A DNA stretch of 64,000 nt from positions 125,540-189,539 of the forward strand of contig WFMF01000336.1 of the NCBI GenBank assembly GCA_011033025.1. The letters are read 5' to 3'. How positions within the stretch are numbered: position 1 is the first letter of the stretch; each line of letters starts with the position of its first letter. Shown in pieces: positions 19,563 through 30,027 of this stretch. A program made the translations under genes and the position numbers. Source of the stretch: Beroe forskalii. Lineage: Eukaryota; Ctenophora; Nuda; Beroida; Beroidae. The notes beneath the pieces were generated by a model, which was given only the letters and a program-made list of their open reading frames with translations, made no database searches and was not told the DNA's origin.

Positions 19563-21085
19563 GGCGCGAGTGATATTATAAAGGAGCAGTTGAATGAATG
19601 AAAATGATCGAAAAAGTGACATACAGTGAAGCATATACATATCAAATTTGGTCGCGCGCAGCACCACCACCTAGTCCAAATTTAGCAGAACGGATAAACC
19701 CCACACAACCCCAATTCATCACAGTCTCTGCTAAGGCGCCCGTAACGTTCGTCGATCGATCTTTAATGCCTTTTTGTAAATCAAAAAGGCGATTTTGAGA
19801 TAATCACGCCATTTCCAAAATATTATATTATTGCATGTGCTGCTGTAGCTGAGATGGACAAGGTTCCATTCTGCTATCTCACTCAGTTTAGAAGACATTA
19901 AATTAATCATCAAGCAGGAGGCTCTGTTGGGGACCATGCATATATTTATGAAGGAGTACTCTGCGGGAAACCCCTTCTCCGCCACGTTCATTAGCTTTAT
20001 TTCTATTTTCAGCTATCGGATGATTTCAATAATGCGACGATTTGAGCGAGTAAAATAAAGGAGTCTGGTGATTAAACATGATGCAGAGTGCCGACGATTC
20101 GGACGAGTAAAATCAAAAGAATGAGGTGATTTTATTAACAATGATGACGATTCGAACCAGTAAAATAATCGGAGGATTCTACTGCTATTAGCATATTCAG
20201 AATTCCGAGAAAATCCACAGACATTCGACATTCATACACGTCATATTATTGAAAAGTTTGATGAAATCGAAGAATGACGAAGTCTTTGAAAAAGAATCCG
20301 TTTACAAGTTTAAACATAAGGATGAACAGAGCATTGAACCCGAATACCTGTAAGCTAGCTGCAGGGCACACTCCACAGGATGCCGCTACACCAAGCTATA
20401 TTGGCGCGAGTGATATTATAAAGGAGCAGTTGAATGAATGAAAATGATCGAAAAAGTGACATACAGTGAAGCATATACATATCAAATTTGGTCGCGCGCA
20501 GCACCACCACCTAGTCCAAATTTAGCAGAACGGATAAACCCCACACAACCCCAATTCATCACAGTCTCTGCTAAGGCGCCCGTAACGTTCGTCGATCGAT
20601 CTTTAATGCCTTTTTGTAAATCAAAAAGGCGATTTTGAGATAATCACGCCATTTCCAAAATATTATATTATTGCATGTGCTGCTGTAGCTGAGATGGACA
20701 AGGTTCCATTCTGCTATCTCACTCAGTTTAGAAGACATTAAATTAATCATCAAGCAGGAGGCTCTGTTGGGGACCATGCATATATTTATGAAGGAGTACT
20801 CTGCGGGAAACCCCTTCTCCGCCACGTTCATTAGCTTTATTTCTATTTTCAGCTATCGGATGATTTCAATAATGCGACGATTTGAGCGAGTAAAATAAAG
20901 GAGTCTGGTGATTAAACATGATGCAGAGTGCCGACGATTCGGACGAGTAAAATCAAAAGAATGAGGCGATTTTATTAACAATGATGACGATTCGAACCAG
21001 TAAAAGAATCGGAGGATTCCACTGCTATTAGCATATTCAGAATTCCGAGAAAATCGATAGACATTCATCATTCATACAAGTCATT
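19563..21085. repeat. 840-bp near-identical tandem duplication after the gap
   Basis: 19563-20402 is repeated at 20403 onward with only a handful of differences up to about 21,000 (for example GAGGTGATTT versus GAGGCGATTT). Each unit is one copy of element A. Near-identity next to a gap may be a true recent duplication or an unmerged assembly overlap. Confidence 0.9.
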
Positions 21086-21815
21086 CCCGCCCTGGCCAGG
21101 GCGGTAACCCCCCGCGGTAAAAAGAAAACTGGCCAGGGGTATAAGTTAGAGATTTGAGTGTCACAGGGTGATAGATATAATATATATATATCATGATAAT
21201 TGGGAGCAAATTTAAAACGATGAGATCTCAAGAACGGGAAATGGTAGAGCCATGATCGAGGTCAGGTTTTGTTGATCTAAGATGGGAAAATGTTATAGGC
21301 TATAAGAGAAGTTCTGGTGACGTCATTTTCACGTCATTATGACGTCATCAACTTAGCGAAATTTTATTGCTTTTTTTTAGCGAAAATAGGCTATTTTGAG
21401 CGCATTTTTCACCAAGAAGCGAAGGAGATAGTTTCTGATTTTTCGGAATGATTTTTTAGCAAATTTAAAGAGCTTTCAGAAAATCATATGGATCATTAGC
21501 TATCTCGATTTTTTCATCGAGATATATGCGATTTTCTAAGGTACGGTGAAAAATCAATTTCAAAATTTTAGAGAAAACTTAAACGGGTGATATGTCAAGA
21601 ACTGCAGCTTATCTTGAGATGAGACCGGTCAAAGTATGTTGTACTAAGGCGGAATTGTCTTATAGGCTATATGGGAAGTTGGTTTGAGCTTATTTGGGTG
21701 CTGTGATGACGTCATCAAAATCGCGTAAAACCAGCCTAAAATAGCGTGTATTTTGTGAGAACGCTATTTTGCGCTACTTTTTACATCTCCAACTCATAGA
21801 GTTTTCATCGGATTG
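21086..21815. other. Non-coding DNA with TGACGTCA motifs
   Basis: The stretch holds a palindrome CGCCCTGGCCAGGGCG near 21090 and several TGACGTCAT motifs (21318-21350 and 21706). Similar TGACGTCA-containing text occurs at 43.85-44.23 kb, so it is probably repeat-derived. No gene seen. Confidence 0.45.
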
Positions 21816-22010
21816 TGGGTCCCGAATAACGGGGTCCGAATAACGGGGGTCCGAATAACGGGGGTCCGAATATCGGTGGTCCGAAAACGGGGGGAATAAC
21901 GGGGTCCGAGTAAAACGGGGTCCGAATAACGGGGTCCGAATATCGGGGGTCCGAGTAACGGGGATCCGAAAAACGGGGGTCCGAATAACGGGGGTCCGAA
22001 TAACGGTGAA
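21815..22010. repeat. 15-16-bp minisatellite (GGGGTCCGAATAAC)
   Basis: About 12 units of CCGAATAACGGGGGT with small variations. Open frames across it are repeat translation. Confidence 0.9.
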
Positions 22011-22350
22011 ATATACACGTGAGTTCACGCGGACGTTTTGTAGAAATTAGGGGATTTGGAAGAAATTGATATTTACGCAGGATTTTCGACTTGATTATGT
22101 TGAAATGAGTTTAAATACGACCACGCAATATGAAATTAGATCTGGTTGTCATATTTTAGCACGTGAGTACACGGACGTTTTGTAGAAATTAGGACGGAAG
22201 AAATTGATATTTACACGGGATTTTCGACTTGGTTACGTTGAGATGAGTTCAAATACGACTAATGCACGTGAAATTAGATCTGGTTGCTATATTTCAGCAC
22301 GTGAGTACACAGGACGATTTGTAGAAATTAAGACATATCAATTCTAGTAA
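22010..22350. repeat. Three tandem copies of a roughly 130-bp unit
   Basis: Units share CACGTGAGT, GACGTTTTGTAGAAATTA, GAAGAAATTGATATTTAC and GAAATTAGATCTGGTTG. Degenerate, non-coding. Confidence 0.75.
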
Positions 22351-22526
22351 TTCCAAGTTAGAATAAGCTAAGTTTTGGACTTCAGGGTGATTTATGTGTG
22401 GGTTAGACTTATGTGTGGGCTAGTAACGAGGTCTGACCACGTGAGGGCAAGTTACGTGGGTCCAAACCGCCTTTGGGCAAATAACATGGGTTCAAACCAT
22501 ACATCTGTCAAGATATCATTAAACAT

Positions 22527-22655
22527 GTTGGACGGAAGAGTTAGCAACCCCCTTCAAGTGGGTTTGGATGTGACAACGGAACCCGAACAGAGACAAATGG
22601 GCTGATCACATCCAAACCAGCGGGGGGTTACTAGACCAACCGTCCAACGGTTTTG
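22527..22655. repeat. Long hairpin-forming inverted repeat
   Basis: GTTGGACGGAAGAGTTAGCAACCCCC...GGGTTTGGATGTGA is mirrored by TCACATCCAAACC...GGGGGGTTACTAGACCAACCGTCCAAC. The arms of about 45 bases enclose a loop of about 40 bases. Confidence 0.7.
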
Positions 22656-22659
22656 GTGG

Positions 22660-23760
22660 TTATTATTGAAAAGTTTGATGAAATTGAAGAATGACGAAGT
22701 TTTTGAAAAAAATCGATTTACGAGTTTAAACATTGGGATGAACAGAGCATTGAACCAGAATACCTGTTAAAGTTAGCAAATAGCAGCGGCAGTGCACACT
22801 GCACAGGATGCCACTACACCAAGTTATATTGGCGTGAGTGATATTATAAAGGAGCAGTTGAATGAATGAAATGATCGAAAAAGTGACATACAGTGCAGCA
22901 TACATACCAAATTTGGTCGCGCGCAGCACCACCACCTATTTCAGATTTAAAAGTACGGATAAGGAGCCATCCTTAAAGGACGTCCGCATATTTCGGTCAT
23001 CTTAGACCCCTTCCTTCCCCTAGTCCGCAAACGTCCGCTTTTCAGAAACCCCTCCCTCCCCCCAGGACGTCCGCATTTTTCATGAAAATCTTTTGGGTCA
23101 TCATTTCTGGGCCCGAAATTTCACGATTTTCTAGTGAAATGACCGTCAAATCGGCCAGAATTTCCATAATTTGCGGACGTCCGCATTTGGCCAAACACCC
23201 CCCTCCCCCTATGTCCGCAAACGTCCGCATTGGCGAGACTCCCCCTCCCCCCTCATTGCGGACGTCCTTTATGGATGGCCCCTAAAGGTAGTATACACAC
23301 AACCCCAAATCAACACGATCTCTGCGTATCCTCTTCAATGCCTTTTTGTAAATCAAAAAGGCGATTTGGAGACGCAATAGTTTATATCATTTCCCAAATA
23401 TTTTATTATTGCATGTGCTGCTGTAGCTGAGATGGACAAGGTTCCATTCTGCTATCTCAGCAAGTTTAGGAGACATTAAATTAATCATAAAGCAGGAGGC
23501 TCTGTTGGGGACCATGAATATATTTATAAAGGAGTACTCTGCGGGAAACCCCCTCTACGCCTCGTTCATTAGCTATATTTCTATTTTCAGCTATCGGATG
23601 ATTTCAATAATGCGACGATTTGAGCGAGTAAAATAAAGGAGTCTGGTGATTAAACATGATGCAGAGTGCCGACGATTCGGACGAGTAAAATCAAAAGAAT
23701 GAGGTGACTTTATTAACAATGATGACGATTCGAACCAGTAAAAGAATCGGAGGATTCCAC
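22660..23760. repeat. Element A copy with an insertion of the dispersed repeat
   Basis: Start of segmental-duplication copy 2, paralogous to 13.7-14.5 kb. It is interrupted at about 22,960-23,285 by the repeat also found at 478-830 (inverted). After the insertion the element resumes at the conserved CCTTTTTGTAAATCAAAAAGGC hairpin. Confidence 0.7.
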
Positions 23761-23903
23761 TGCTATTTGCATATTAATATCCAATAACCAAGTAGTCTTC
23801 TTACATCGTTAGCACACCGAATTAGAACACCTAATTAGCATAAATTCAATTAGTATAAGTTGGAATGGCACACTGGATTTGCTAAATTCTCCTAGAGAGG
23901 AAT

Positions 23904-24155
23904 TATAGGGCGGATAGAATGAAAATGATCACAACCATTGTCTCCTCCAATCCTCCAATATCATTGGTGTAGCTGATCCGTATAACCTGTAAATATATAT
24001 CAACACAATGCGTCATGCAGGCGAGCAGCGAGCGGTGTCATATATAGAGCAAATAACCATATTTTCACTAGCTGCCGCCTACCCAAGCTCCAGAAGGAAG
24101 CGATTGAGAGAATGGCGGAGTCATTACTAATCATACCCTTCATTGTTCCTGCCAT
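23904..24155 (-). pseudogene. Membrane-protein fragment, copy 2, frameshifted
   Basis: Paralogue of 14637-14882. The insertion at about 24,022 (GAGCAGCGAGCGG against GAGCGG) shifts the frame. Confidence 0.35.
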
Positions 24156-24554
24156 TTCCGCTCCTTCAACAACCCCGCAGAATATTACTAAGCTGTCGAG
24201 AGAGAAGTCACAATCATGATTTAATATATAAAATTAGTTTCGTAACGGCACCAATCCTCTGTGCGCGGCTCCGCGCTAACTAATGAGCCAGTAAAGTACG
24301 GAGGCTACGATAGATCACACTAAACCACCGGGAACCATTGTTTGACTAAGGGAGCATTGTTTGATCTCGGTGTGCTGAGGGTGCTCCACTTTGTTATGCA
24401 AATATCTATCACATATCCAAGGTGTTTATAAACCAGGATCTCAAGAATAGCTGGTTCAGTTGCGCCCGATTAAATAACGTTTCTCACTCGTTGTTCTTAT
24501 CTAATCAGGGCTATTTCCTGCTCTTTTGGTTGTACAACTCCCGGCAACTTGGTA

Positions 24555-24900
24555 ATCTGTCGACGGACAGTTACCGGTCGGTTACCCGTCGGTTAACGGT
24601 CGGTTACCGGTCACTTAACAGTTAACAGTCGCTTAACGGACGGTTACCACCCACGGACAGTTACCGGTCGGTTGACGGATACTTAACGCACAGACAGTTA
24701 CCGGTTGGTTACCGGTCACTGACCGGTCACTTAACGGTCGGTTACCGCCCACGGACAGTTACCGATCGGTTACCGGTCACTTGACGGTCAATTAACGGAC
24801 GGTTGACGCCCACGGGGAGTTACCGGTCGGTTAACGGTCGGTTACCGGTCACTTAACGGTCGGTCAACGGACGGTTACCGCCCACGGGCAGTTACCCGAC
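24555..24900 (+). repeat. GGTTACCGGTC minisatellite, copy 2
   Basis: Same array as 15285-15590 in the same orientation, upstream of Merlin copy 2. Together with the inverted array at 29490-29895 it could form long terminal inverted repeats. Confidence 0.85.
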
Positions 24901-24933
24901 TCAGAAGACGACGCCAACCCCCTCAAACATCCT

Positions 24934-25115
24934 GGAGGTTGATGAATCCAAATTCGAGAAGAGGAAGTATAATCGGGAACGATGTGTTAGTGTTAAGGGG
25001 AAGTGGGTTTAGTGTGTGCTTGGTGGTTGCTGTCGGAACAGCGGGGACTCCTTCCTTGTTGAGTTTCCAGGGAACATGAGAGACAAACACACCCTCACCC
25101 GTCTCATCAAGAAGT
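24934..25115 (+). pseudogene. Merlin transposase remnant, copy 2, 5' part
   Basis: Paralogue of 15617-15800 (same DESKF block and same in-frame stop). It is cut at ATCAAGAAGT (25106-25115) by the insertion of a MITE that itself holds a LINE. It resumes at 28378. Confidence 0.8.
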
Positions 25116-25124
25116 AAGGTTTTC

Positions 25125-27910
25125 TAACTCTTTTACCCAAACCCAAATCTCCTCCTGAACTATGTTTTATTAAGAACTGGAGACCTATTACGCTACTAAA
25201 CGTAGATTATAAGATCTTTACTCATGTTATTAAGAACAGGCTGATCAAAACTATCCCACACCTCATTGATAAAGCTCAAGCAGGGGTTCAAGCTGGGAAA
25301 AGCGCATCAGACAATCTCATCCTGATGAGCTTAGTCCTAGAGCACTTCAATCAACATCCCAATGAGGAAGGGCTGCTGCTTCAAGTCGACTTCGAAAAGG
25401 CCTTCGACTCGATTGAGCACGGTTTTCTATTTAAAGTACTGGAGGCAATGGGAATTGGTGAGTATCTTATTAAACTAATAAAAGTTGCGTTCCACGGGTG
25501 TATGTCTTATGCAAATGTCAATGGGCATCTAAGTAGTCCAATTTATCTTTTGAGAGGACTTCATCAGGGAAGCCCCCTCTCACCCCTCCTGTTTCTTTTA
25601 GTAGCCCAAGTCGTCTCTAATAAACTCCAATTATGTCAAGATGTCAACGGTATTAAGATTGATGGGGTGGATATTCTCTTAAGCCTGTTCGCAGACGACA
25701 CTGATATATTTCTCCAAGCAAATTTCCATACAGTTGATGCAGTTATTCGAGAACTAAAGAGCTTCGGGCTCCACTCGGGTTGTAACCCCAATGTAGGAAA
25801 GACGTGTTGCGTCCCATTGGGCAAGTCGTATAACTTAAACCTTTTAAGGGATTTTAAAGGAAGGAAGTTTGGAGATGAGTTTTAAGAGCTCCTTCACGGC
25901 TCTGGGTATTACCTTTAGTAACAAGAGTTCTGTGGAGGAAATTGTAGAATTTAACTACACCGGTAAAACTCGAAAAGGCGAAGTCCTGGGCTGAGATATG
26001 GAGAAAGAGAGATCTAACCTCTTTGGGAAAGTCACAATTATCAAGTCACTTATTCTGTCTCAAATTGTTTATGTCATAGTTCCATTACCTAGACCCCATC
26101 CAACGATCATAAATAAGCTGAATACCATTATCTTTAACTTCCTATGGGGTAGTAAAAGGGACAAAATTAGGAGAGATGTGGTGACTCGGTCACGTCAGGA
26201 GGGGGGTCTAGACTTTTTCAACATTGATGACTTCATTCTTAGTCTTAAATTATCCGTAATTGGTAAAATTTTTGATAACTCCTTTAGCCATCTATGGAAG
26301 GATCTCATAGTCAACCAGCTTCGTTACCCTAACTATCCATTAATTTCTATTGAAAATTATAGAGCGAAGCCTACAGGAAAATTTTTAATTGATATGTTGA
26401 ATTGTGTTTTGCGAGTTGAAAAATAAAACTGCGATTAAATCTGGCAGTGGGATTGATCACTGTGTTTGGGGTAGTAAGGTGATCACTGGGGCGTGGAAAA
26501 GCCTCTATGGAATGATACGCTTATCGGCAGCGGGGTTCTCTATCTTTCACAATTTTAAACTTCAAAACCCTCCTACTCTCTTGTCACTCAGTGAACTCTG
26601 CGCTAAGTGGAATGTACCACCTGATAGTATCTCTGAGAGCGAGTACACCATGATAAAGTGGGCGATTAAAGAGTTCTTTAGGATATATAATACACCAGGA
26701 GTGTTGAACATGGAGACGAATCTATCTATGATAACAAACAGGGTGCGTGAAGGCCCTTTAAAGGGACAATATTTTAGGGAGCTTATCACCATTAGTCACA
26801 ACCCAGATTGTCTCACTCCACTCAAAGACTGGTGTAAAACCCTTGATAAGTCCGACATAGATTGGTGTAAAGTTTTTATTTCCTTTTCCTATCAAACAAC
26901 TATAAACTATAAACTTATACAATTCCAATATAAGCTCCTTATGAGAATATCGACAAGTAGATACATGAGGTTTAAGATGAATATAGACAAAGTGAGTCCG
27001 CGCTGCTGTCAGTGTCAAATAAACCTTGAGACACTGGATCATATCTTCCTCCAGTGCCCACATACTCTCCTTTTAAGTCCAGGCTGAACACTTTTATAAC
27101 AATGAAATTAGACAACAACTATCGTGATCGGAATAATTACTTCTTTTATAACTTGTAATCACGATAACTCCATTATCAACTACATCAACATGGTTTCAAA
27201 ATGGTATATTAGTAAGCAGTTTCAATATCAAAAGCCCCTAGACTGGATAAATTTCAAAAATTGGGTAAGACTTGTGGTGCGGGGAGACAGGCTAGCAGTT
27301 AGAACCGCCTTAGAAGAGGCAGGGATGATATCCTGATTTGCTTGGCCGGGCCCTGCAAGTGTCTTTATTATTCTTCTTGTCAGCTTCTATTCCTTAAGTT
27401 ATATTGTACTATTTACTCTGTTGAGCCGGTCATAGAGCTATCATATTTGTCCTTTTCAGTGTTTCTTTTCGTTTTTTAACACTTCATATTCACCAATTAC
27501 ATTAATTCATTATTCATTTTCTTTTTGATTCCATTTTTCTGGGTGAGTTCTCTTATATTTTATGTTGCAAGAGTATCTCCATGCAGGTTGCCCACCTCTG
27601 TTCTTGCAGTGCCGCTAACACCGTGTTAACTAGACTTAGTCTTGATGACATGGCCCCAGCCCGGGCCTCGAGTGTGGTGGTAGCGTGGAATACTCTTTGT
27701 CCTATTCAAAAATCACCACTTTTGAGATGGGTGGCTCCTGGCCATTCCCACGCTGCTCCGCGGGGAGCATAACCTCTGATGCTAGAGCACTCTTAGTTGC
27801 TGACAGGGGTTGTGCTTCTGTGCGGTCAGTTTGTGGCCATCTGAGATCTGATAGTGATTTTGGGACACTGAGGTCTAAAAAAAAATAAAAAAAAAAAAAA
27901 AAAAAAAAAA
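25125..27910 (+). mobile_element. 5'-truncated LINE with poly-A and 14-bp target duplication
   Basis: The insertion is flanked by GAAGTAAGGTTTTC at 25111-25124 and 27911-27924, lacks a 5' end and ends in a poly-A tract (27878-27910). It carries a reverse transcriptase and a 3' region ending in a CCHC-like knuckle. It sits inside the terminal repeat of the MITE, so it is the youngest insertion in the nest. Confidence 0.92.
25160..27087 (+). pseudogene. LINE reverse transcriptase (L1/Tx1-like), broken
   Basis: The frame runs from FIKNWRPITLLNVDYKIF through the thumb. The catalytic motifs are LQVDFEKAFD, GLHQGSPLSPLLF and SLFADDTDIFL (FADD box). It shifts near 25,880, continues as LFGKVTIIKSLILSQIVYV, shifts again near 26,425 and ends with CCQCQINLETLDHIFLQCPHT. 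The N-terminal endonuclease is missing. The wording NWRPITLLN and LFGKV.IIKSL suggests the L1/Tx1 group. Not functional as read. Confidence 0.85.
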
Positions 27911-28377
27911 GAAGTAAGGTTTTCCTTTCCTGGATGCGCTGGTGGCTGGCATCCTAGAACGAGCTTTTTTCTGGATTTTGAAATTTTGTCTTAAATTTCG
28001 AAATCCGAGGAGTTTTTGGAAAAACGGGGGTAGGGGGTGGTGAAATTTTGGGCCTGCAATGTTCAAAATGGGCCTGTGATGTCTCAAATGGACCTGTTTT
28101 GTCTCAAACGGGTCTGTGTGGTCATATTTGCGTCTTTTTATGTCTCAAATGGGCCTGTGATGTATCAATTAATGGGCATATATTATCACAAATTGGCCAG
28201 TGCTGTCTCAAATGGGCTTGTATTATCTCAAATGGACCTGTGATGTGTCAAATGGGCCTGCTTTAGTGATAAAGTTTCAGCTAAAAAGTGGGCCTGTGGT
28301 GAAAAAAATGGGCCTGAACGACGAAAAAAAACCAGCATCCTAGGGTGGGCCTGTCGCTACCTGAAAAGAAAAACCTT

Positions 28378-28701
28378 ATCAAGAAGTACGTTCTACTAGG
28401 AACCGTCATCCTGACATACAAATAGAAGGGTTACGGCTCCCTTTCTCAGCATGGCTTCACCCATCTGGTGGTCAATCACAGAGGCTTCGTGGACCCACTC
28501 GCTGGTGTGCACACCAACACCTGTGAGGGCATGTGGTTTCATGCCAAGAAGCACATGCGGCTTGGAACTGGACGCAGCCGATCCGACTCCTCTACCATGG
28601 CGATTTCTCTGTGTGAATTCATGTGGATGAAGAAGCAAAACCTTACCAGAACTGGTCCTTCCATCATGGACAGAACTTCAGCAAGGAGATCCCTGAACTG
28701 A
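28378..28701 (+). pseudogene. Merlin transposase remnant, copy 2, 3' part
   Basis: Paralogue of 15800-16125. It carries RGFVDPLAGVHTNTCEGMW and EFMWMKKQ. TCEGMW is closer to the family consensus than copy 1 (TCDGMW), so copy 1 has a derived change. It ends with the same RRSLN and TGA. Confidence 0.8.
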
Positions 28702-29490
28702 TGAGACGAATTTTTGGCTTAGATATATAATATCGTATTTTACCGTATAATTACCTAACTACCTCTTGTACCTCTTGTAGGTTCTTGCTGGAAATCCGAG
28801 CTAGACCATCTGTTGTAGACCACCTGTGCTCCAGTCCAGTAGCGAGTTAGAGTTAAACTTTGTTTTATTAGCTGATGCGGCATATTAGGGGCTAATTCAT
28901 ATAGTTTAAATGTTGAAATTTCCAGCTTAGTGCAACATTCACTTACCCATGATAAACAGATGGTAATTTCTTACTCATCAGTTAAACGATGTGCCATATA
29001 CTATATTTATGTGTTTGTCAATGGAAATATATTATACATTATCATCTAATAAGTGCCATAAAAGCATCAAAATTGGTTTTTGACTAATTACATAATCATG
29101 TATTACGCATCTGAGTTGGGAGAGGGTTTGCAATTGCTGACTGAAGAGAGGGGGTTTGAGTCTCTGACTCTCTTTGCCTTGACACTGGTTAAGTTGCCTT
29201 GACTCAGCTTGCCTTATATTGGTTGCCTTGGCTCTTGTTTGCCAATGATTCTGGAAGATCGGAGTTTGACTCTGGTGGCTTTGACTCTTGATGTTGTAGA
29301 ATACCTAGTGATTTGTTTCAATTGTTTTGATCATTAGCTTTTGTTTGTTGCAAGCTTCACCACTTTATTGCAAGAAATTTGGGAATAAATGCGCGTGCAG
29401 TGGCGGTACGTACCGCGGTATGTACCGACTAGTTAGGATATGTTCCGCGGTACGTTCTGCGATACGTACCGCGGTATGTGCCGACTAGTT
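28702..29490. other. Repeat flank of Merlin copy 2
   Basis: The first part is paralogous to 16126-16363. It then runs through non-coding DNA with CTTGACTC/TTGCCTT motifs and ends in a palindromic block at 29400-29480 (TACCGCGGTA repeated). No gene seen. Confidence 0.5.
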
Positions 29491-29895
29491 GGGGTCTAAG
29501 TGACCGGTAACTGCCCGTGGGCGATAACCGTCCGTTAACCGACCGTTAAGTGACCGGTAACTGTCCGTGGGCGGTAACCGTCCGTTAACCGACCGGTTAC
29601 TGACCGTTAAGTGACCGGAAACCGACCAGTAACTGCCCGTGGGCGGTAACCGCCCGTTAACCGCCCGTTAAGTGACCGGTAACCGACCGGTAACCGACCG
29701 GTAACTGCCCGTTGGCGTTAACCGTCCGTTAACCGTCCCTTAACCGACCGTTAAGTGACCGGTAACCGACCAGTAACCGACCGGTAACTGTCCGTCCGTT
29801 AAGTGTCCGTAAACCGACTGGTAACTGTCCGTGACCGGTAACCGACCGGTAACCGACCGTTACACGACCGGTAACTGTCCGTCGACAGATTACCA
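29490..29895 (-). repeat. GGTTACCGGTC minisatellite, inverted copy
   Basis: Reverse complement of the arrays at 15285 and 24555, ending with the complement of TTGGTAATCTGTCGACGGAC. It stops about ten bases before the first ATG of the mosaic receptor. Confidence 0.85.
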
Positions 29896-29903
29896 AATTA
29901 CCC

Positions 29904-30027
29904 ATGCCTCATTATTTACTTGCCATTGCCCTACTTTTCTCAGCGATGAGAAGTACAGTAGCCATGGGAACTGTTTTTTGGGTGACATTTGCTTGTCTTC
30001 TTCTATCGCACGCCGAAGGGATCAATG
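29904..30027 (+). CDS. Receptor exon 1, signal peptide
   Basis: ATGs at 29904, 29946 and 29964 are in frame; the last two give a compact signal peptide ([18 protein letters not shown]). The exon ends ATCAATG/GTAAAT in phase 1. It begins about ten bases after the inverted minisatellite, so no ordinary upstream promoter is visible. Confidence 0.6.

Larger units (their letters stand above)
25116..28377. mobile_element. MITE with 10-bp target duplication, split by a LINE
   Basis: The element consists of 25116-25124 plus 27916-28377. It begins AAGGTTTTCCTTTCC and ends with the imperfect complement (GAAAAGAAAAACCTT). It is flanked by the 10-base duplication ATCAAGAAGT (25106-25115 and 28378-28387). 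The empty site at Merlin copy 1 (near 15790) has ATCAAGAAGT once, which proves the insertion. A 10-base duplication points to a Mutator-like origin. The interior (28050-28320) is a minisatellite of TCAAATGGGCCTGTGATGT-type units, and the open frames there are repeat translation. Confidence 0.82.

Noticed and set aside
28037-28266. Two overlapping frames of NGPVMSQMD-type repeats
   Set aside because: Translation of the minisatellite inside the MITE.
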